A stretch of 64,000 bases of DNA from Leptospiraceae bacterium (GTDB lineage Bacteria > Spirochaetota > Leptospiria > Leptospirales > Leptospiraceae): contig JAGOHK010000006.1 in the NCBI GenBank assembly GCA_017996175.1, positions 32,224 to 96,223 of the forward strand. The letters run 5' to 3'. Both the position numbers and the translations under genes were made by a program. Numbering within the stretch: position 1 is the first letter of the stretch; each line of letters opens with the position of its first letter. Shown here in pieces: positions 37,209 through 46,409 of this stretch. The notes under the pieces are model-generated. The model searched no databases. It saw nothing but the letters and a program-made list of their open reading frames with translations, and had not been told where the DNA came from.

Positions 37209-39738
37209 TTCGATCTAACATCTCAGACGCGACTAAATTATTTTTGTCTAAAAGTAAAACGTCATTTAACAATAATTTTGCTCTTTCGTAGTGGTCAATT
37301 GCTATATGGCATTCAGCTAAGTTAATTAGGTTATTGATACTTGATATTCTCCTTAGTCTTAATCTTTCGCCTAGTTCTATCGCTTCTTCAAAAGCCTTTG
37401 CTTTTTTTAAGGTTTCAGAAATTTTAAAAATAGTTTCCGCGTCTCCCGGAATAAAATCTAAGTATTCTTTTCCAATTTTAGCTGCTTCCGTATATTCACC
37501 CAATCTTATTAGATTGTATGTAAAGTATTTTAACTTTTTAATATCATTCGATTTTGAATGTAAAAAGTTTTCGATTTCTAATCTCAGACTTTTGAGTCCT
37601 ATATTTGGTGCTGTAGGATCAGAATTTATGATTTCATCCAAATCATTGATGGGGAGGGAAAGTGGATTTTTTTTCAAATTGATTTTAAGTAGAGACAAAT
37701 CATCAGTAAGCTCACCATGTCTTGTGAGTATTTTTAAAATTTGATTTAGATCACCTTCTGCTTCTTCCACTGTTTTCAAAAACACTTTTTCATTTGTGTT
37801 TAATATTGATTCACCGGAAGAATCCAATACTATAATATCATCGCGCCCATCAGATCCAGAGATAAAAATATCACCTTGTTTTAATTGAAATGTTTCTACA
37901 CAAATGTAAGCATTTTCACTTACCGGCATTCCTAATTTTCTATAAATAGAATCTTCTCCGATAAATGATGATTTGCCGTCTCGCAAAAGAACCGGATACG
38001 GATGTTCCGCATTGATATAATATAAAAGACCTGAAGTATTATCTACAAGTCCTATCACAATAGAAACGAGCATTGTACAGTCAAAACTTTCAAAAACTTT
38101 ATGCAATTCTACAAATGAATTTTTTAGCCAACGTTCTGGGTAAGAATTTTGAACTGTTTTGCTGAGTCTCGTTCTTTCTATGATTGAGTCAAATACTGCA
38201 CCCACAACGATTGCACCTCCGGCACCTTGCATAGATTTTCCCATGGCATCAGCATTAAAGAAAACAGTGAATGCTTTATTTTTCAATTGGATGGTTTCTG
38301 TTCTACACAAGTCCCCACCTAACTCAGAATTATTTCCTTTGAAACTAAATTTCTTTTTTTGGCGAAGTAGAAACTCTACATTGATTACTTCTTTATCGGC
38401 ATGATTTACGCCTAACGGATCAATTAGAAGAGAGGTTAGATAGTAGTCTCCATCTTGTTGTTTTTTTAGTTCGTTTACTTTTTCTAAGCTGATTGTGAGT
38501 TCTTTCGTTCTGTCCTCTACTTTTCTTTCTAAAGTTTCGTTTAGATTTTCAATTTCACTATGAACTTGAATAAAGTTATTTGCAAGAATTGTTGCAAAAC
38601 CAAAAACATACATAAAAAATGCATACTTACTGATTGCAAGACCTGTATTCAATAAAGCTGAGTCTAGAATATCAAATATTGCAGAAGCTAGTAATAGAAT
38701 TAATCCAAACATAAGACGTTTTGCATTAGGAAGTTTGTACTTAACTGAAGTGTAAATAATATTACCCGCAATGCCTAATCCTAGTGTTACAAAGCTCGCC
38801 TGCCAGATTCGTAATAAATATTCTGCAATATACATTGGTACGAAAACTGAAATAGAAGACCAAATAAATAGAAAGTATCCGTAGTAGGTTGTAATTTTTC
38901 TTATTCTTTGGAAAAATATTTGCTCTTGTAATGCTAGTATGAAAAAAATCATTGGGTACAATACGCATAATTCTATTCTTTGAATTAAAGTAGAATCCCA
39001 TTTCAATTCAAAAATAGCAGAACTTCGAGTATAGATATAAATACCAAGACATATACTAAATAGCGCATAATAAAGATTATGCTTTTCTTTTTTTCTTTTA
39101 AGAAATAGAAATAGATGGTATAAACCTATTGTAATATAAATTCCAATTAAAATTAAGGTGATTCTATCTTGTTCCTCATGTTGCAAGTCTTCATACAAAC
39201 CAATATCATAACCCTTAGTAAGATAAAAACCTGTGTGGTCAAACCTTGGGTCACCAAAAATTTTTATGAGAAGTTGGTTATTTTTTTCTTTTAAGAATGT
39301 TTTATCGAATTCATAAACTTGACCACGCACAGTTCTATGTTTGACGATTTTACCATTTTCGACCTTACCTTCGTTAACTACTAGATTTCCATTGATGTAA
39401 ATTTCAAATACTTCTCCTATTTCTCCGAGTCTAATGCCTGTTTGCCTATTGATAGAAATATTTTCCTGTAAATCAAAAAAACTAAGCATTGTATAAGTAG
39501 CAATGTTACTTTCTTTTTTAAAGAATTTATTTAGCCAGATTGGAAAATGATCAGCTTGTTTCCAATTTTCCGGAGGACTTGTAATGGAAAAATAAGATGG
39601 ATCGAATGAGTCTTCTAAATACCAAATTCGAGGTTTACAATCTTCGTCATTACAGTTTTGGGTAAGATTAATTTTGAGTGGGTTACTAAGAATCGGAAAA
39701 GTTAATAGAGATAGAAATAGGTAGGAGAGAATTTTCAT
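37198..39738 (-). CDS. 7TM-DISM membrane protein with SpoIIE-type PP2C phosphatase and TPR-like tail
   Basis: An 846-residue sensor phosphatase. A signal peptide (MKILSYLFLSLLTFPILS) leads an extracytoplasmic beta domain (about 20-185) of the 7TMR-DISM extracellular type. Seven hydrophobic helices follow at about 190-390, then a short coiled coil (IENLNETLERKVEDRTKELTISLEKV). The PP2C/SpoIIE domain spans about 440-690, with ELGGDLCRTE, FFNADAMGKSMQGAGGAIV and FISGSDGRDDI metal sites. About 150 C-terminal residues resemble TPR repeats. Such proteins read extracellular cues and dephosphorylate anti-sigma-antagonist proteins; the STAS protein at 53147 is a conceivable but distant partner. Confidence 0.88.
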   Translation of the reverse strand: MKILSYLFLSLLTFPILSNPLKINLTQNCNDEDCKPRIWYLEDSFDPSYFSITSPPENWKQADHFPIWLNKFFKKESNIATYTMLSFFDLQENISINRQTGIRLGEIGEVFEIYINGNLVVNEGKVENGKIVKHRTVRGQVYEFDKTFLKEKNNQLLIKIFGDPRFDHTGFYLTKGYDIGLYEDLQHEEQDRITLILIGIYITIGLYHLFLFLKRKKEKHNLYYALFSICLGIYIYTRSSAIFELKWDSTLIQRIELCVLYPMIFFILALQEQIFFQRIRKITTYYGYFLFIWSSISVFVPMYIAEYLLRIWQASFVTLGLGIAGNIIYTSVKYKLPNAKRLMFGLILLLASAIFDILDSALLNTGLAISKYAFFMYVFGFATILANNFIQVHSEIENLNETLERKVEDRTKELTISLEKVNELKKQQDGDYYLTSLLIDPLGVNHADKEVINVEFLLRQKKKFSFKGNNSELGGDLCRTETIQLKNKAFTVFFNADAMGKSMQGAGGAIVVGAVFDSIIERTRLSKTVQNSYPERWLKNSFVELHKVFESFDCTMLVSIVIGLVDNTSGLLYYINAEHPYPVLLRDGKSSFIGEDSIYRKLGMPVSENAYICVETFQLKQGDIFISGSDGRDDIIVLDSSGESILNTNEKVFLKTVEEAEGDLNQILKILTRHGELTDDLSLLKINLKKNPLSLPINDLDEIINSDPTAPNIGLKSLRLEIENFLHSKSNDIKKLKYFTYNLIRLGEYTEAAKIGKEYLDFIPGDAETIFKISETLKKAKAFEEAIELGERLRLRRISSINNLINLAECHIAIDHYERAKLLLNDVLLLDKNNLVASEMLDRIIE

Positions 39739-39848
39739 AATCGAAGAATGATATTCCGTTTATTTTCTAAATTGTCTATACTAATAAATTATTTCCATTG
39801 GTTTTCTCTGATATATTTTATTGCCTTTTGCAAGAAAATAAGAATTAC

Positions 39849-40298
39849 TTAGGTAATTGGAGAAGCCAAGTTTTGAGCGCGCAACATTGCAGAAATTTGA
39901 CCTGAGTGATGGATTTCATGTTCAACTACATGCCAAAGCACATATCCAAGTTCTACAGGTTTTTTGCGCGGAGTTAGAAATATTTTTTTAAGATCGGATA
40001 AAGAAAAAGGTTTTACTATTTCCTGTGAGCGGTTACGCACATTATGCCACTTATCGAGAATTGTTTTTGAGTTGTAAAATTCTTTTTCGTCAAGTTCAGC
40101 AAACATTTTTCCTCTGCCTCCGACGACATCTTCTATCCAATAAATTTCTGCGGCTAGTATATGACGATATAGATTTCCCAGAGTACGCATACTGGGACGA
40201 AATTTGAAATCTAATTCGAATGGAGTTCTTGTTTCAAGTGATTGTAAAATTCTATTGGTTCTAGTTTCCCAGTGTGGGTAAAGTTCGTATAAATTCAT
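39849..40298 (-). CDS. DinB-family metalloprotein
   Basis: A 149-residue four-helix protein of the DinB/YfiT fold. The metal-binding His residues are seen in YRHILAAEIYW (helix 2) and in VEHEIHHSGQISAML (helix 4: H-x3-H). Family members are often thiol transferases or remain uncharacterised; none of the reaction can be read from sequence. It starts within the last 4 bp of pth, so it is translationally coupled to it. Confidence 0.84.
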   Translation of the reverse strand: MNLYELYPHWETRTNRILQSLETRTPFELDFKFRPSMRTLGNLYRHILAAEIYWIEDVVGGRGKMFAELDEKEFYNSKTILDKWHNVRNRSQEIVKPFSLSDLKKIFLTPRKKPVELGYVLWHVVEHEIHHSGQISAMLRAQNLASPIT

Positions 40299-40858
40299 AA
40301 ACGATATTTTTCTACTACTTCTTCAATATCTCCAATGCTGATAGAGCGAATGGCAGCCTCTGCATCGTTTATGATTTCAATGAGTCGTAGGTTTTCGGCA
40401 GGAGAAAAATCTTCTTTTAAAAATTTTTCTTTGTCCTTTCCTTTGAAGGCATTATTTTTAATACCAATTCGAATTCGAATAAAATTCTTTGAGCGTAAAG
40501 AAGTCGAAATGGAAGCAATCCCAAGATGCGATCTCTCATCTCCACCCTTTTCTACTACAATCTGTCCTAAACTAAGATTGGTGTCTTCGTGGATAACAAC
40601 GATATCCTGCACTTTAATTTTCAAAAAAGAGGCAATGTATAAAACAGATTCACCAGAGAGATCACTGAAGGTTTGAGGTTTGAGTAGAACAACCTCATCT
40701 CCTTCAAAATCTCCCCGTCCAATCATAGATTTCTTTTTTTTGGTTTTAATTTCTACATTGATATTATTTGCGATAACATCTAAAATTTTAAAACCAATAT
40801 TTGCCCGGTTATTATTGTATTTATCACCCGGGTTTCCAAGTCCTACGATTAGTTTCAT
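40295..40858 (-). CDS. pth: Peptidyl-tRNA hydrolase homologue with substituted active-site residues
   Basis: Pth releases peptides from peptidyl-tRNA that drops off ribosomes. The 187-residue protein follows the Pth fold (KLIVGLGNPGDKY, LLKPQTFSDLSGESV, VVIHEDTNLSLGQIVVEKGG). The catalytic His of the T-R-H-N motif (E. coli His20) is Ala here (NNRANIGF, Ala19; codon GCA at 40804-40802). The Asn of TFMNLSG (Asn68) reads Asp (TFSDLSG), the Asp of HDELDL (Asp93) reads Glu (HEDTNL), and Asn114 of GHNG reads Leu (SHLGI). The usual GG(G)xGGHNG loop is also altered. The locus order (glmU-prs-rplY-pth) is that of true pth. It may be an inactive or altered-specificity member. Fold confident, activity doubtful. 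Confidence 0.85.
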   Translation of the reverse strand: MKLIVGLGNPGDKYNNNRANIGFKILDVIANNINVEIKTKKKKSMIGRGDFEGDEVVLLKPQTFSDLSGESVLYIASFLKIKVQDIVVIHEDTNLSLGQIVVEKGGDERSHLGIASISTSLRSKNFIRIRIGIKNNAFKGKDKEKFLKEDFSPAENLRLIEIINDAEAAIRSISIGDIEEVVEKYRL

Positions 40859-40869
40859 CTTTTAGCTAA

Positions 40870-41577
40870 CTATTTTTTCTTTGCGGCAGGAGCTTTCGCA
40901 GCAGCGGCAGCAGGAGCAGCACCAGCTTTTGCACCAGCGGCAGGAGCTTTCGCAGCAGCCTTAGCACCAGCTTTGGATTTTGGATCAACAGCTACTTTCT
41001 CACTTCTTTCTGCGGCTAATATCGCTTTGGTTACGTTCACAGAAGTTACGATTGGGTCACCGTTGGTAATGATTTCCCAGCTTTTAGGAACATCTAGTTG
41101 GCTTACTTTGATGCTGTCGCCAACGCCTAATTCTGTTACATCTACAACGATTAAATCTTTCAAATCTTCTGGAACGGATTTGATTTTTAATTCATGAATT
41201 AGGTGTTCAAACTGTCCGCCAGCTTTAGAGCCTTTTGCTACTCCAGTAGTTTTAACACCTACTTTTGCAGTAATCTTTTTACCTGGAGTTACTTTATAAA
41301 AATCAATGTGACGGACACGGTTGGTCGCTGGGAATCTTTGGATTTCTTTTACGAATACTGCCACTTTGCCTTCGCCTTCCATTTCCATATCTAGAAGAGT
41401 TGCACTTCTAATTCCAGAGTTGATGACCTTGTTCACTTCTGTTTCATCTACACTGCCTGGAATTGATTTTCCATTATAAATTACATTGATAGGTACAAAT
41501 CCTTTTGCACGAAGTCTATTGTTTTCGTTTTTTCCTACCGATGATCTCTTGGTTGCCTTTACTGTTAATCTACTCAT
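40870..41577 (-). CDS. rplY: Ribosomal protein bL25 (CTC type)
   Basis: Binds 5S rRNA in the large subunit; the CTC form carries an extra C-terminal beta domain. It has 235 residues. The N-terminal L25 domain starts RLTVKATKRSSVGKNENNRLRAKGFVP, and the TL5 domain holds PEDLKDLIVVDVTELGVGDSIKVSQLDVP. The last about 35 residues are an Ala/Lys/Pro-rich tail (repeats of KAPAAGAKAGAAPAA type). The gene is placed glmU-prs-rplY-pth as in Firmicutes. Confidence 0.95.
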   Translation of the reverse strand: MSRLTVKATKRSSVGKNENNRLRAKGFVPINVIYNGKSIPGSVDETEVNKVINSGIRSATLLDMEMEGEGKVAVFVKEIQRFPATNRVRHIDFYKVTPGKKITAKVGVKTTGVAKGSKAGGQFEHLIHELKIKSVPEDLKDLIVVDVTELGVGDSIKVSQLDVPKSWEIITNGDPIVTSVNVTKAILAAERSEKVAVDPKSKAGAKAAAKAPAAGAKAGAAPAAAAAKAPAAKKK

Positions 41578-41604
41578 TGTGTTATTATCCTTTATAAAAA
41601 TTGC

Positions 41605-42540
41605 TTATATAAATAGCGAGCTAATTGATTCTTCATTATGAATTCTATCAATAGCATTTGCAAATAGTTTCCCAACGGAAAGTTGAGTTAAATTATTAAT
41701 TTTCTTTGATTCAGGAATCAAAATTGTATCTGATAAAATAATTTCAGAAAATTTTACTTCATTCAATTTATCGACTGCGGCACCTGATAAAACTCCATGA
41801 GTTGCACAGCACATAACAGACTTTGCCCCCTTCTGTAAAAGTGCAGTTCCAGCTTTTGAAATTGTACCAGCAGTATCAATCATGTCATCTAAAATAATAC
41901 AATGTTTGTTTTCAATATCCCCGATGACGTTCATTACTTCGGATTCATTTGCTCTTTGACGACGTTTATCAATGATGGCTAGACTTGCGTTTACTCGTTT
42001 TCCTAAAAATCTGGCTCTTTCTGCTCCGCCGGAATCTGGGGAAACAATTACTAGGTCATCAATTTTTTTACTTCTTATATATTCCACTAATACAGGAGAG
42101 TAATAAAGATGATCCACAGGAATATGAAAAAATCCTTGGATTTGATCTGCATGTAAATCCATCGTGAGAATTCTATCAGGACTCATGGATTGAAGTAAGT
42201 CTGCTACTACTCTAGCTGATATTGGAACACGAGGTTCTACTTTACGGTCTTGTCTTCCATAGCCATAGTAGGGGATTACGCATGTTATCCGGCGAGCAGA
42301 TGCACGACGAAGTGCATCTAAAATTAATATGAGTTCCATCAAATGGTCGTTAGCCGGATTACTTACAGATTGAATTACAAAAACATCGCGACCACGAACA
42401 TTCTCGTCTACTTTGACAGAAATTTCTCCATCGGAAAATTTCTTTAGAATAATTTTCCCAACTGGAATATTTAGATTTTTACAGATAGACTCTGCGAGCG
42501 GCTTATTGGAACTTCCTGAAAATACGGCTAAATTATTCAT
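41605..42540 (-). CDS. prs: Ribose-phosphate pyrophosphokinase
   Basis: Makes PRPP from ribose-5-phosphate and ATP for nucleotide, His and Trp synthesis. It has 311 residues. Motifs: [26 protein letters not shown], the ATP region [11 protein letters not shown], the metal-binding [20 protein letters not shown], and the PRPP loop [14 protein letters not shown]. It starts in the last 4 bp of the glmU-like gene, so translation is coupled. Confidence 0.97.
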   Translation of the reverse strand: MNNLAVFSGSSNKPLAESICKNLNIPVGKIILKKFSDGEISVKVDENVRGRDVFVIQSVSNPANDHLMELILILDALRRASARRITCVIPYYGYGRQDRKVEPRVPISARVVADLLQSMSPDRILTMDLHADQIQGFFHIPVDHLYYSPVLVEYIRSKKIDDLVIVSPDSGGAERARFLGKRVNASLAIIDKRRQRANESEVMNVIGDIENKHCIILDDMIDTAGTISKAGTALLQKGAKSVMCCATHGVLSGAAVDKLNEVKFSEIILSDTILIPESKKINNLTQLSVGKLFANAIDRIHNEESISSLFI

Positions 42541-43295
42541 ACTGCAATTTTTCCTTCCAGAATATAAGATTCTAGTCTTTGTAGATCTTCGGGAGAATTT
42601 ACACCTGAACTTTCAAGGTGATTTAGAAGTTTTAATGCACCAGTTTTTTCATTTTTAGAATTTGCAATTTTTACTAAATCTGGGAGATAGTATTCACCTT
42701 GCGCATTCTCGGTATTAACCTTCTTTAGGTTTTGAAATACATCTGGTGAATTAAAAATATAAGTACCTGTATTAATTTCTGTTACGTTTCGTTGTTCTTC
42801 GGTTGCATCTTTTTCTTCTACAATTTGCTGTAACTCGCCAGCGTTGTTTCTAATCAGTCGTCCGTATCCTTTTGGAGTATCTATTTCTGCGGATAATACA
42901 GTTACGCTGTGATTATGATTGGTATGAAATGCACTTAAATTTCGAAAACTAGAGGCTGTTAAAAGCGGAACATCTCCACAAGCTACTAGAAGATTTCCCT
43001 TGAAGTTTTGAAGAGACTCTTCGCAACAAAGAAGTGCGTGACCAGTTCCAAGTTGTTCTTTTTGTTCGATGAAATGAATATTGTGATAAGGTTTACAGAT
43101 TTCTATAACGTCTTCTTTTTTGAAACCTACAACGACATAAATATCTTTGATTCCAGAAGAAATTAGATTGTCCAGTACATGACGGATGAGAGGCTTTCCA
43201 TTTAAAAGAGTTGCCACTTTTGGAAGTTCAGATTTCATTCTGGTCCCTTTGCCGGCTGCTAACACCACGGCACAAATTTGATTTGTCTGGCTCAT
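42537..43295 (-). CDS. UDP-GlcNAc pyrophosphorylase domain protein (GlmU N-terminal half only)
   Basis: Makes UDP-GlcNAc from GlcNAc-1-phosphate and UTP for peptidoglycan and lipid A. It has 252 residues, only the nucleotidyltransferase half of GlmU. Visible: [18 protein letters not shown] (UTP site), [53 protein letters not shown]. The left-handed beta-helix acetyltransferase half is absent, and the frame ends cleanly into prs by a 4-bp overlap, so this is not a recent truncation. GlcN-1-P acetylation must come from another gene. Confidence 0.9.
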   Translation of the reverse strand: MSQTNQICAVVLAAGKGTRMKSELPKVATLLNGKPLIRHVLDNLISSGIKDIYVVVGFKKEDVIEICKPYHNIHFIEQKEQLGTGHALLCCEESLQNFKGNLLVACGDVPLLTASSFRNLSAFHTNHNHSVTVLSAEIDTPKGYGRLIRNNAGELQQIVEEKDATEEQRNVTEINTGTYIFNSPDVFQNLKKVNTENAQGEYYLPDLVKIANSKNEKTGALKLLNHLESSGVNSPEDLQRLESYILEGKIAV

Positions 43296-43334
43296 TTCTC
43301 TTTTTTAGTTCCGATTTTTATGTAAAAAATTTTG

Positions 43335-43407
43335 CTGGGCTGCTAGGATTCGAACCTAGGGAATGGCTGGACCAAAACCAGCTGCCTTACCACTTGGCTA
43401 CAGCCCA
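43335..43407 (-). tRNA. tRNA-Gln (anticodon TTG)
   Basis: The 73-nt sequence on the minus strand has acceptor arms TGGGCTG and CAGCCCA, anticodon stem GCTGG/CCAGC around a TTTTGGT loop (anticodon TTG), and T-arm CTAGGTTCGAATCCTAG. CCA is not encoded (GCAAA follows). It lies between ispE and the glmU-like gene on the same strand and starts 3 bp after ispE ends, so it may be processed from the mRNA. Confidence 0.94.
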
Positions 43408-43410
43408 ATT

Positions 43411-44301
43411 TTAGAAGCTGAATTGAATAAAGTAGTGATTAGGATACATTTGAGAAATCCGTTTAAGAATTTTCTCGGTTTGTGTTAAATCCTCCACGAA
43501 TCCATAGACACAAGAACCAGTTCCAGTCATCGAAACGAAGCTGCACCCTTGTCCATACAAATCCTGCTTTAGCGCCGAAAGTTCGGGATACTCGCTAAAA
43601 GCATACTTTTCAAAGTCATTTTCAAATTTTTCTCGGAGTTTTGACCAATCTCCGCGTTTTAACGCAAGAGAAAAATCTTTTTCCAAGAGACTCCATGATT
43701 TTTGACCCCACTCTGTTTGTAAAGGTTTTTTAAGACTTAAGTACGAATCTTTTGTGTTTATAGAAAAGGGTGGAATTGCCAAAACTCCCTGTCCGGGGGC
43801 AGTTTCTATTCCCTGTAAAATTTCTCCAATTCCAGAAACATGGGCATGACCTTGGAGTAAAAAAAAAGGAATATCAGCTCCAATTGTAGGGGCTATTTTT
43901 GTTACTGAATCGGTAAATTCGGGAAAGTCTTTGAAAAGAAAAGATAATAAAGATGCGGCATTTGTGCTTCCACCACCTAACCCGCCTCCAGGAGGGATAC
44001 GTTTTGTTAAATGGACATCTACACCCAAAATGTCTTTTTTTATTTCCTTTGCTTTCTCAAAAGTTTTAAATAATATATTTTTGGAAAAATGACCACGTTC
44101 TGAAACTTCCTCGAATAATGGCTGTTTGCTCGGTAAAAGTTCATTCTTTGAAAAAAGTCGAATCTCTCCTGAATCATTTGGGGTAAAATCAATATCATCC
44201 CCCCATTTTAATTTTAAAAATATACTTTCGATTTCGTGGTAATTATCAGGACGTTTAAATAGAACTTTTAATCCTAAATTTATTTTCGCGGGGCTAAGCA
44301 T
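43411..44301 (-). CDS. ispE: 4-diphosphocytidyl-2-C-methyl-D-erythritol kinase
   Basis: GHMP kinase of the MEP isoprenoid pathway: phosphorylates CDP-methylerythritol. It has 296 residues. Motif 1 is LSPAKINLGLKVLFKRPDNYHEIES with the substrate Lys/His, the ATP loop RIPPGGGLGGGSTNAASLL, and the C-terminal SFVSMTGTGSCVYGFVE. It lies 2 nt downstream of the WYL regulator gene, and tRNA-Gln follows. Confidence 0.95.
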   Translation of the reverse strand: MLSPAKINLGLKVLFKRPDNYHEIESIFLKLKWGDDIDFTPNDSGEIRLFSKNELLPSKQPLFEEVSERGHFSKNILFKTFEKAKEIKKDILGVDVHLTKRIPPGGGLGGGSTNAASLLSFLFKDFPEFTDSVTKIAPTIGADIPFFLLQGHAHVSGIGEILQGIETAPGQGVLAIPPFSINTKDSYLSLKKPLQTEWGQKSWSLLEKDFSLALKRGDWSKLREKFENDFEKYAFSEYPELSALKQDLYGQGCSFVSMTGTGSCVYGFVEDLTQTEKILKRISQMYPNHYFIQFSF

Positions 44302-44303
44302 AA

Positions 44304-45272
44304 TTATTCGGAATTAGTAAGACTTGGAAATTTGATCTGCTCTAGATCATTTAGAAATTCAGATTGAATAGAAGGTGGGGAAATTACAATTAACTTTTCT
44401 CCAAATCCTTTTACTAAATCCAAAAACCAATTCTTTTCAATGATTTTTGTTTTTATATGGATGTATTCTTTATCCGCAATTTTTTTTGAACCTAGGATTT
44501 CTATTTTTACGTACTGAGAGAAATTATATTCAATTTCTTTTGATAACAAGAGCTCTGCTAACTCAGAGTTTTCTTCTGATTGATTTAAAAATTGATTAAA
44601 CTCTAAAATATGTTTATTCTGTTCGGATGCAACTAATGGATTGGAAATATCTTCGTCTAGTACTTTGGGAGAGGATATTGAGTCTAATCGAAAGGTTCTT
44701 CTTCCTTGGCGGTCATTACAATACGCTACTAGATATTCATGTTTTTCTGCAAAGATAAACCAAGGGTCTACGATTCTAGTTTCATGTTTATCATTTTTCC
44801 AGCCTATGTATTGGAAAGAAAATTTCTTTTTCTTTTGTATAGCGTTGTCAATTTTAGATCGAATTTCTTCATTTTCTGTAGCTTCAGAGTAGGGGATAAT
44901 CTTCTTTATCTTCTCTAAGATAGAACGATACTGAATTCGGTAAGACTCTTCTGTATCTGATTGTTTAATTTCTTCCTCTAAAATTTTTCGTATTAAAAGC
45001 CACTCGTGAATAGTAAGCCCAATTGTCTTATCCAAACTTACCGGTAAATTAATATTAATTGTTTCATTATCATTAAAATCAATGTCAATGTAATCCGCAG
45101 GTGTATAGGGAAAAGTACCAACCATAAAAAGTTCTCCCAAATCTTTTTTGAGTTGTTCGATATTTTTATGTCCTGTGTAGTTTTGAAGTTTTGACAAAGA
45201 GATTCCGGGATTTTCGGTAATAATTTTAATCAGATTTAACTTGTTGGAGACTCTAAACTTAGTTGGATTCAT
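44304..45272 (-). CDS. WYL-domain transcriptional regulator
   Basis: A 322-residue regulator: an N-terminal winged helix (LNLIKIITENPGISLSKLQNYTGHKNIEQLKKDLGELFMVGTFPYTPADYIDI) of the PafBC/DeoR type, then a WYL domain at about 140-215 (IDNAIQKKKKFSFQYIGWKNDKHETRIVDPWFIFAEKHEYLVAYCNDRQGRRTFRLDSIS). The canonical W-Y-L triplet is changed to E-Y-L. WYL domains bind small ligands or single-stranded DNA. Upstream of ispE with a 2-nt gap. Confidence 0.84.
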   Translation of the reverse strand: MNPTKFRVSNKLNLIKIITENPGISLSKLQNYTGHKNIEQLKKDLGELFMVGTFPYTPADYIDIDFNDNETININLPVSLDKTIGLTIHEWLLIRKILEEEIKQSDTEESYRIQYRSILEKIKKIIPYSEATENEEIRSKIDNAIQKKKKFSFQYIGWKNDKHETRIVDPWFIFAEKHEYLVAYCNDRQGRRTFRLDSISSPKVLDEDISNPLVASEQNKHILEFNQFLNQSEENSELAELLLSKEIEYNFSQYVKIEILGSKKIADKEYIHIKTKIIEKNWFLDLVKGFGEKLIVISPPSIQSEFLNDLEQIKFPSLTNSE

Positions 45273-45605
45273 AATTCTATTCGCGGCTTATATCATTCTT
45301 TTGCAAGAAAGTTTTTTTCTTTAATTGCTGTAGAACGAACCAAGTTGATCGAACCGAGGACTTTAAAGATTAAATTCACTTTCTTGAAGCTCTGAGGGGT
45401 AGTTTTGCAACAACCCTTAAATCTATTTTTAGAGAGTGTTTATTTTTTAGCCAAAGTAAACTTACAAAGAGTCATTGACTAAGACAATTTATATGTAAAG
45501 ATTGACTTGGGCTTCTTAGTTTTCGGAAGCAATATACGAGGATTACACGCTTCATCGTTTCGAAATAAATAACACAATAGAGGCATTGGGAGTAATAGTT
45601 TTAAT
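45273..45605. other. Intergenic region with no gene seen
   Basis: A 333-bp gap between the divergent WYL and nucleotidyltransferase genes. I see an AT-rich leader, a weak GGGTAGT...ACAACCC hairpin (about 45397-45418) and a GGGAG ribosome-binding site before 45606. It presumably holds promoters for both units. No RNA gene or ORF with protein character was found. Confidence 0.6.
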
Positions 45606-46328
45606 ATGGCAACAGAACTTCATAATTTTTTAGCACAAACCGTTGCAGAGCGAATTGACCCAAATAAGCTCATGAAACTCAAAAAAGAGTTTAATGGTGT
45701 TTTACAGTTATTAGCCCCTGTTAGACGATTTGCTCCCCGGATTTATATTGGTGGAGTATATGACAAACAAATTGAAATCAATACTTACGCGGATATGGAT
45801 ATCCATATTTACTATCCTTACGATCTAAAAGATCATATACGAGAGATTGCAGAATACGCGTTCGAACTTGTATCTAAAAAATTTGAAACTAGATCTCTAG
45901 GGCTTTTGTATCGAATTACAATCAATGAAGACTTTGATATAGATATTGTCTCGGGTAGAGCCGAAGACCCGGAATACGGCTATTCACTATTATACGATCC
46001 TGAAACTAGCACAAGACAAACCGGAAAGTTAAAAGAGCAACTCGATCTTATCCGCAATGCACGCGCCATGCTAAAGTTAGTCAAACTCTGGAAACGTCAC
46101 AAACTACTCATCTGGGATTCTACTAAATTGGAAAAATCAGAAATGCCTTATTTTCTCAAACGAAAAGATTTAAACGATTACGGAATCGCTTTTCAACAAT
46201 GGCTTCTCATCAATATGGAACTCAAAAAAAAATTCGCAGGTCAATACGAAGTCCAACGTTTCTTAGCCGCAGGAGAAGAAACACTCAAAGCAGTGAAAGA
46301 TAAATTTTGGATGAGAACAATTTATTAG
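45606..46328 (+). CDS. Pol-beta-superfamily nucleotidyltransferase
   Basis: A 240-residue cytoplasmic nucleotidyltransferase. The core pattern of the superfamily is seen: RIYIGGVYDKQIEINTYADMDIHIYYPY (hGG, then Asp-x-Asp) and the third acid in ITINEDFDIDIVSGR. A helical C-terminal part (TGKLKEQLDLIRNARAMLKLVKLWKRHKLLIWDS) resembles the helical domain of the OAS/cGAS-DncV-type or archaeal CCA/polyA-type enzymes. No effector of the CBASS type (phospholipase, TM or nuclease) lies next to it, so an anti-phage role is only one option. Alternatives: a nucleotide second-messenger synthase or an RNA-modifying enzyme. Confidence 0.72.
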   Translation: MATELHNFLAQTVAERIDPNKLMKLKKEFNGVLQLLAPVRRFAPRIYIGGVYDKQIEINTYADMDIHIYYPYDLKDHIREIAEYAFELVSKKFETRSLGLLYRITINEDFDIDIVSGRAEDPEYGYSLLYDPETSTRQTGKLKEQLDLIRNARAMLKLVKLWKRHKLLIWDSTKLEKSEMPYFLKRKDLNDYGIAFQQWLLINMELKKKFAGQYEVQRFLAAGEETLKAVKDKFWMRTIY

Positions 46329-46409
46329 ACCAATAGCCGCCTTATGGGTAATATCATTAAGTTAAGAGCAATTGACCTTGCAGAAAGCAATTCTAAATAC
46401 TATTACAAT

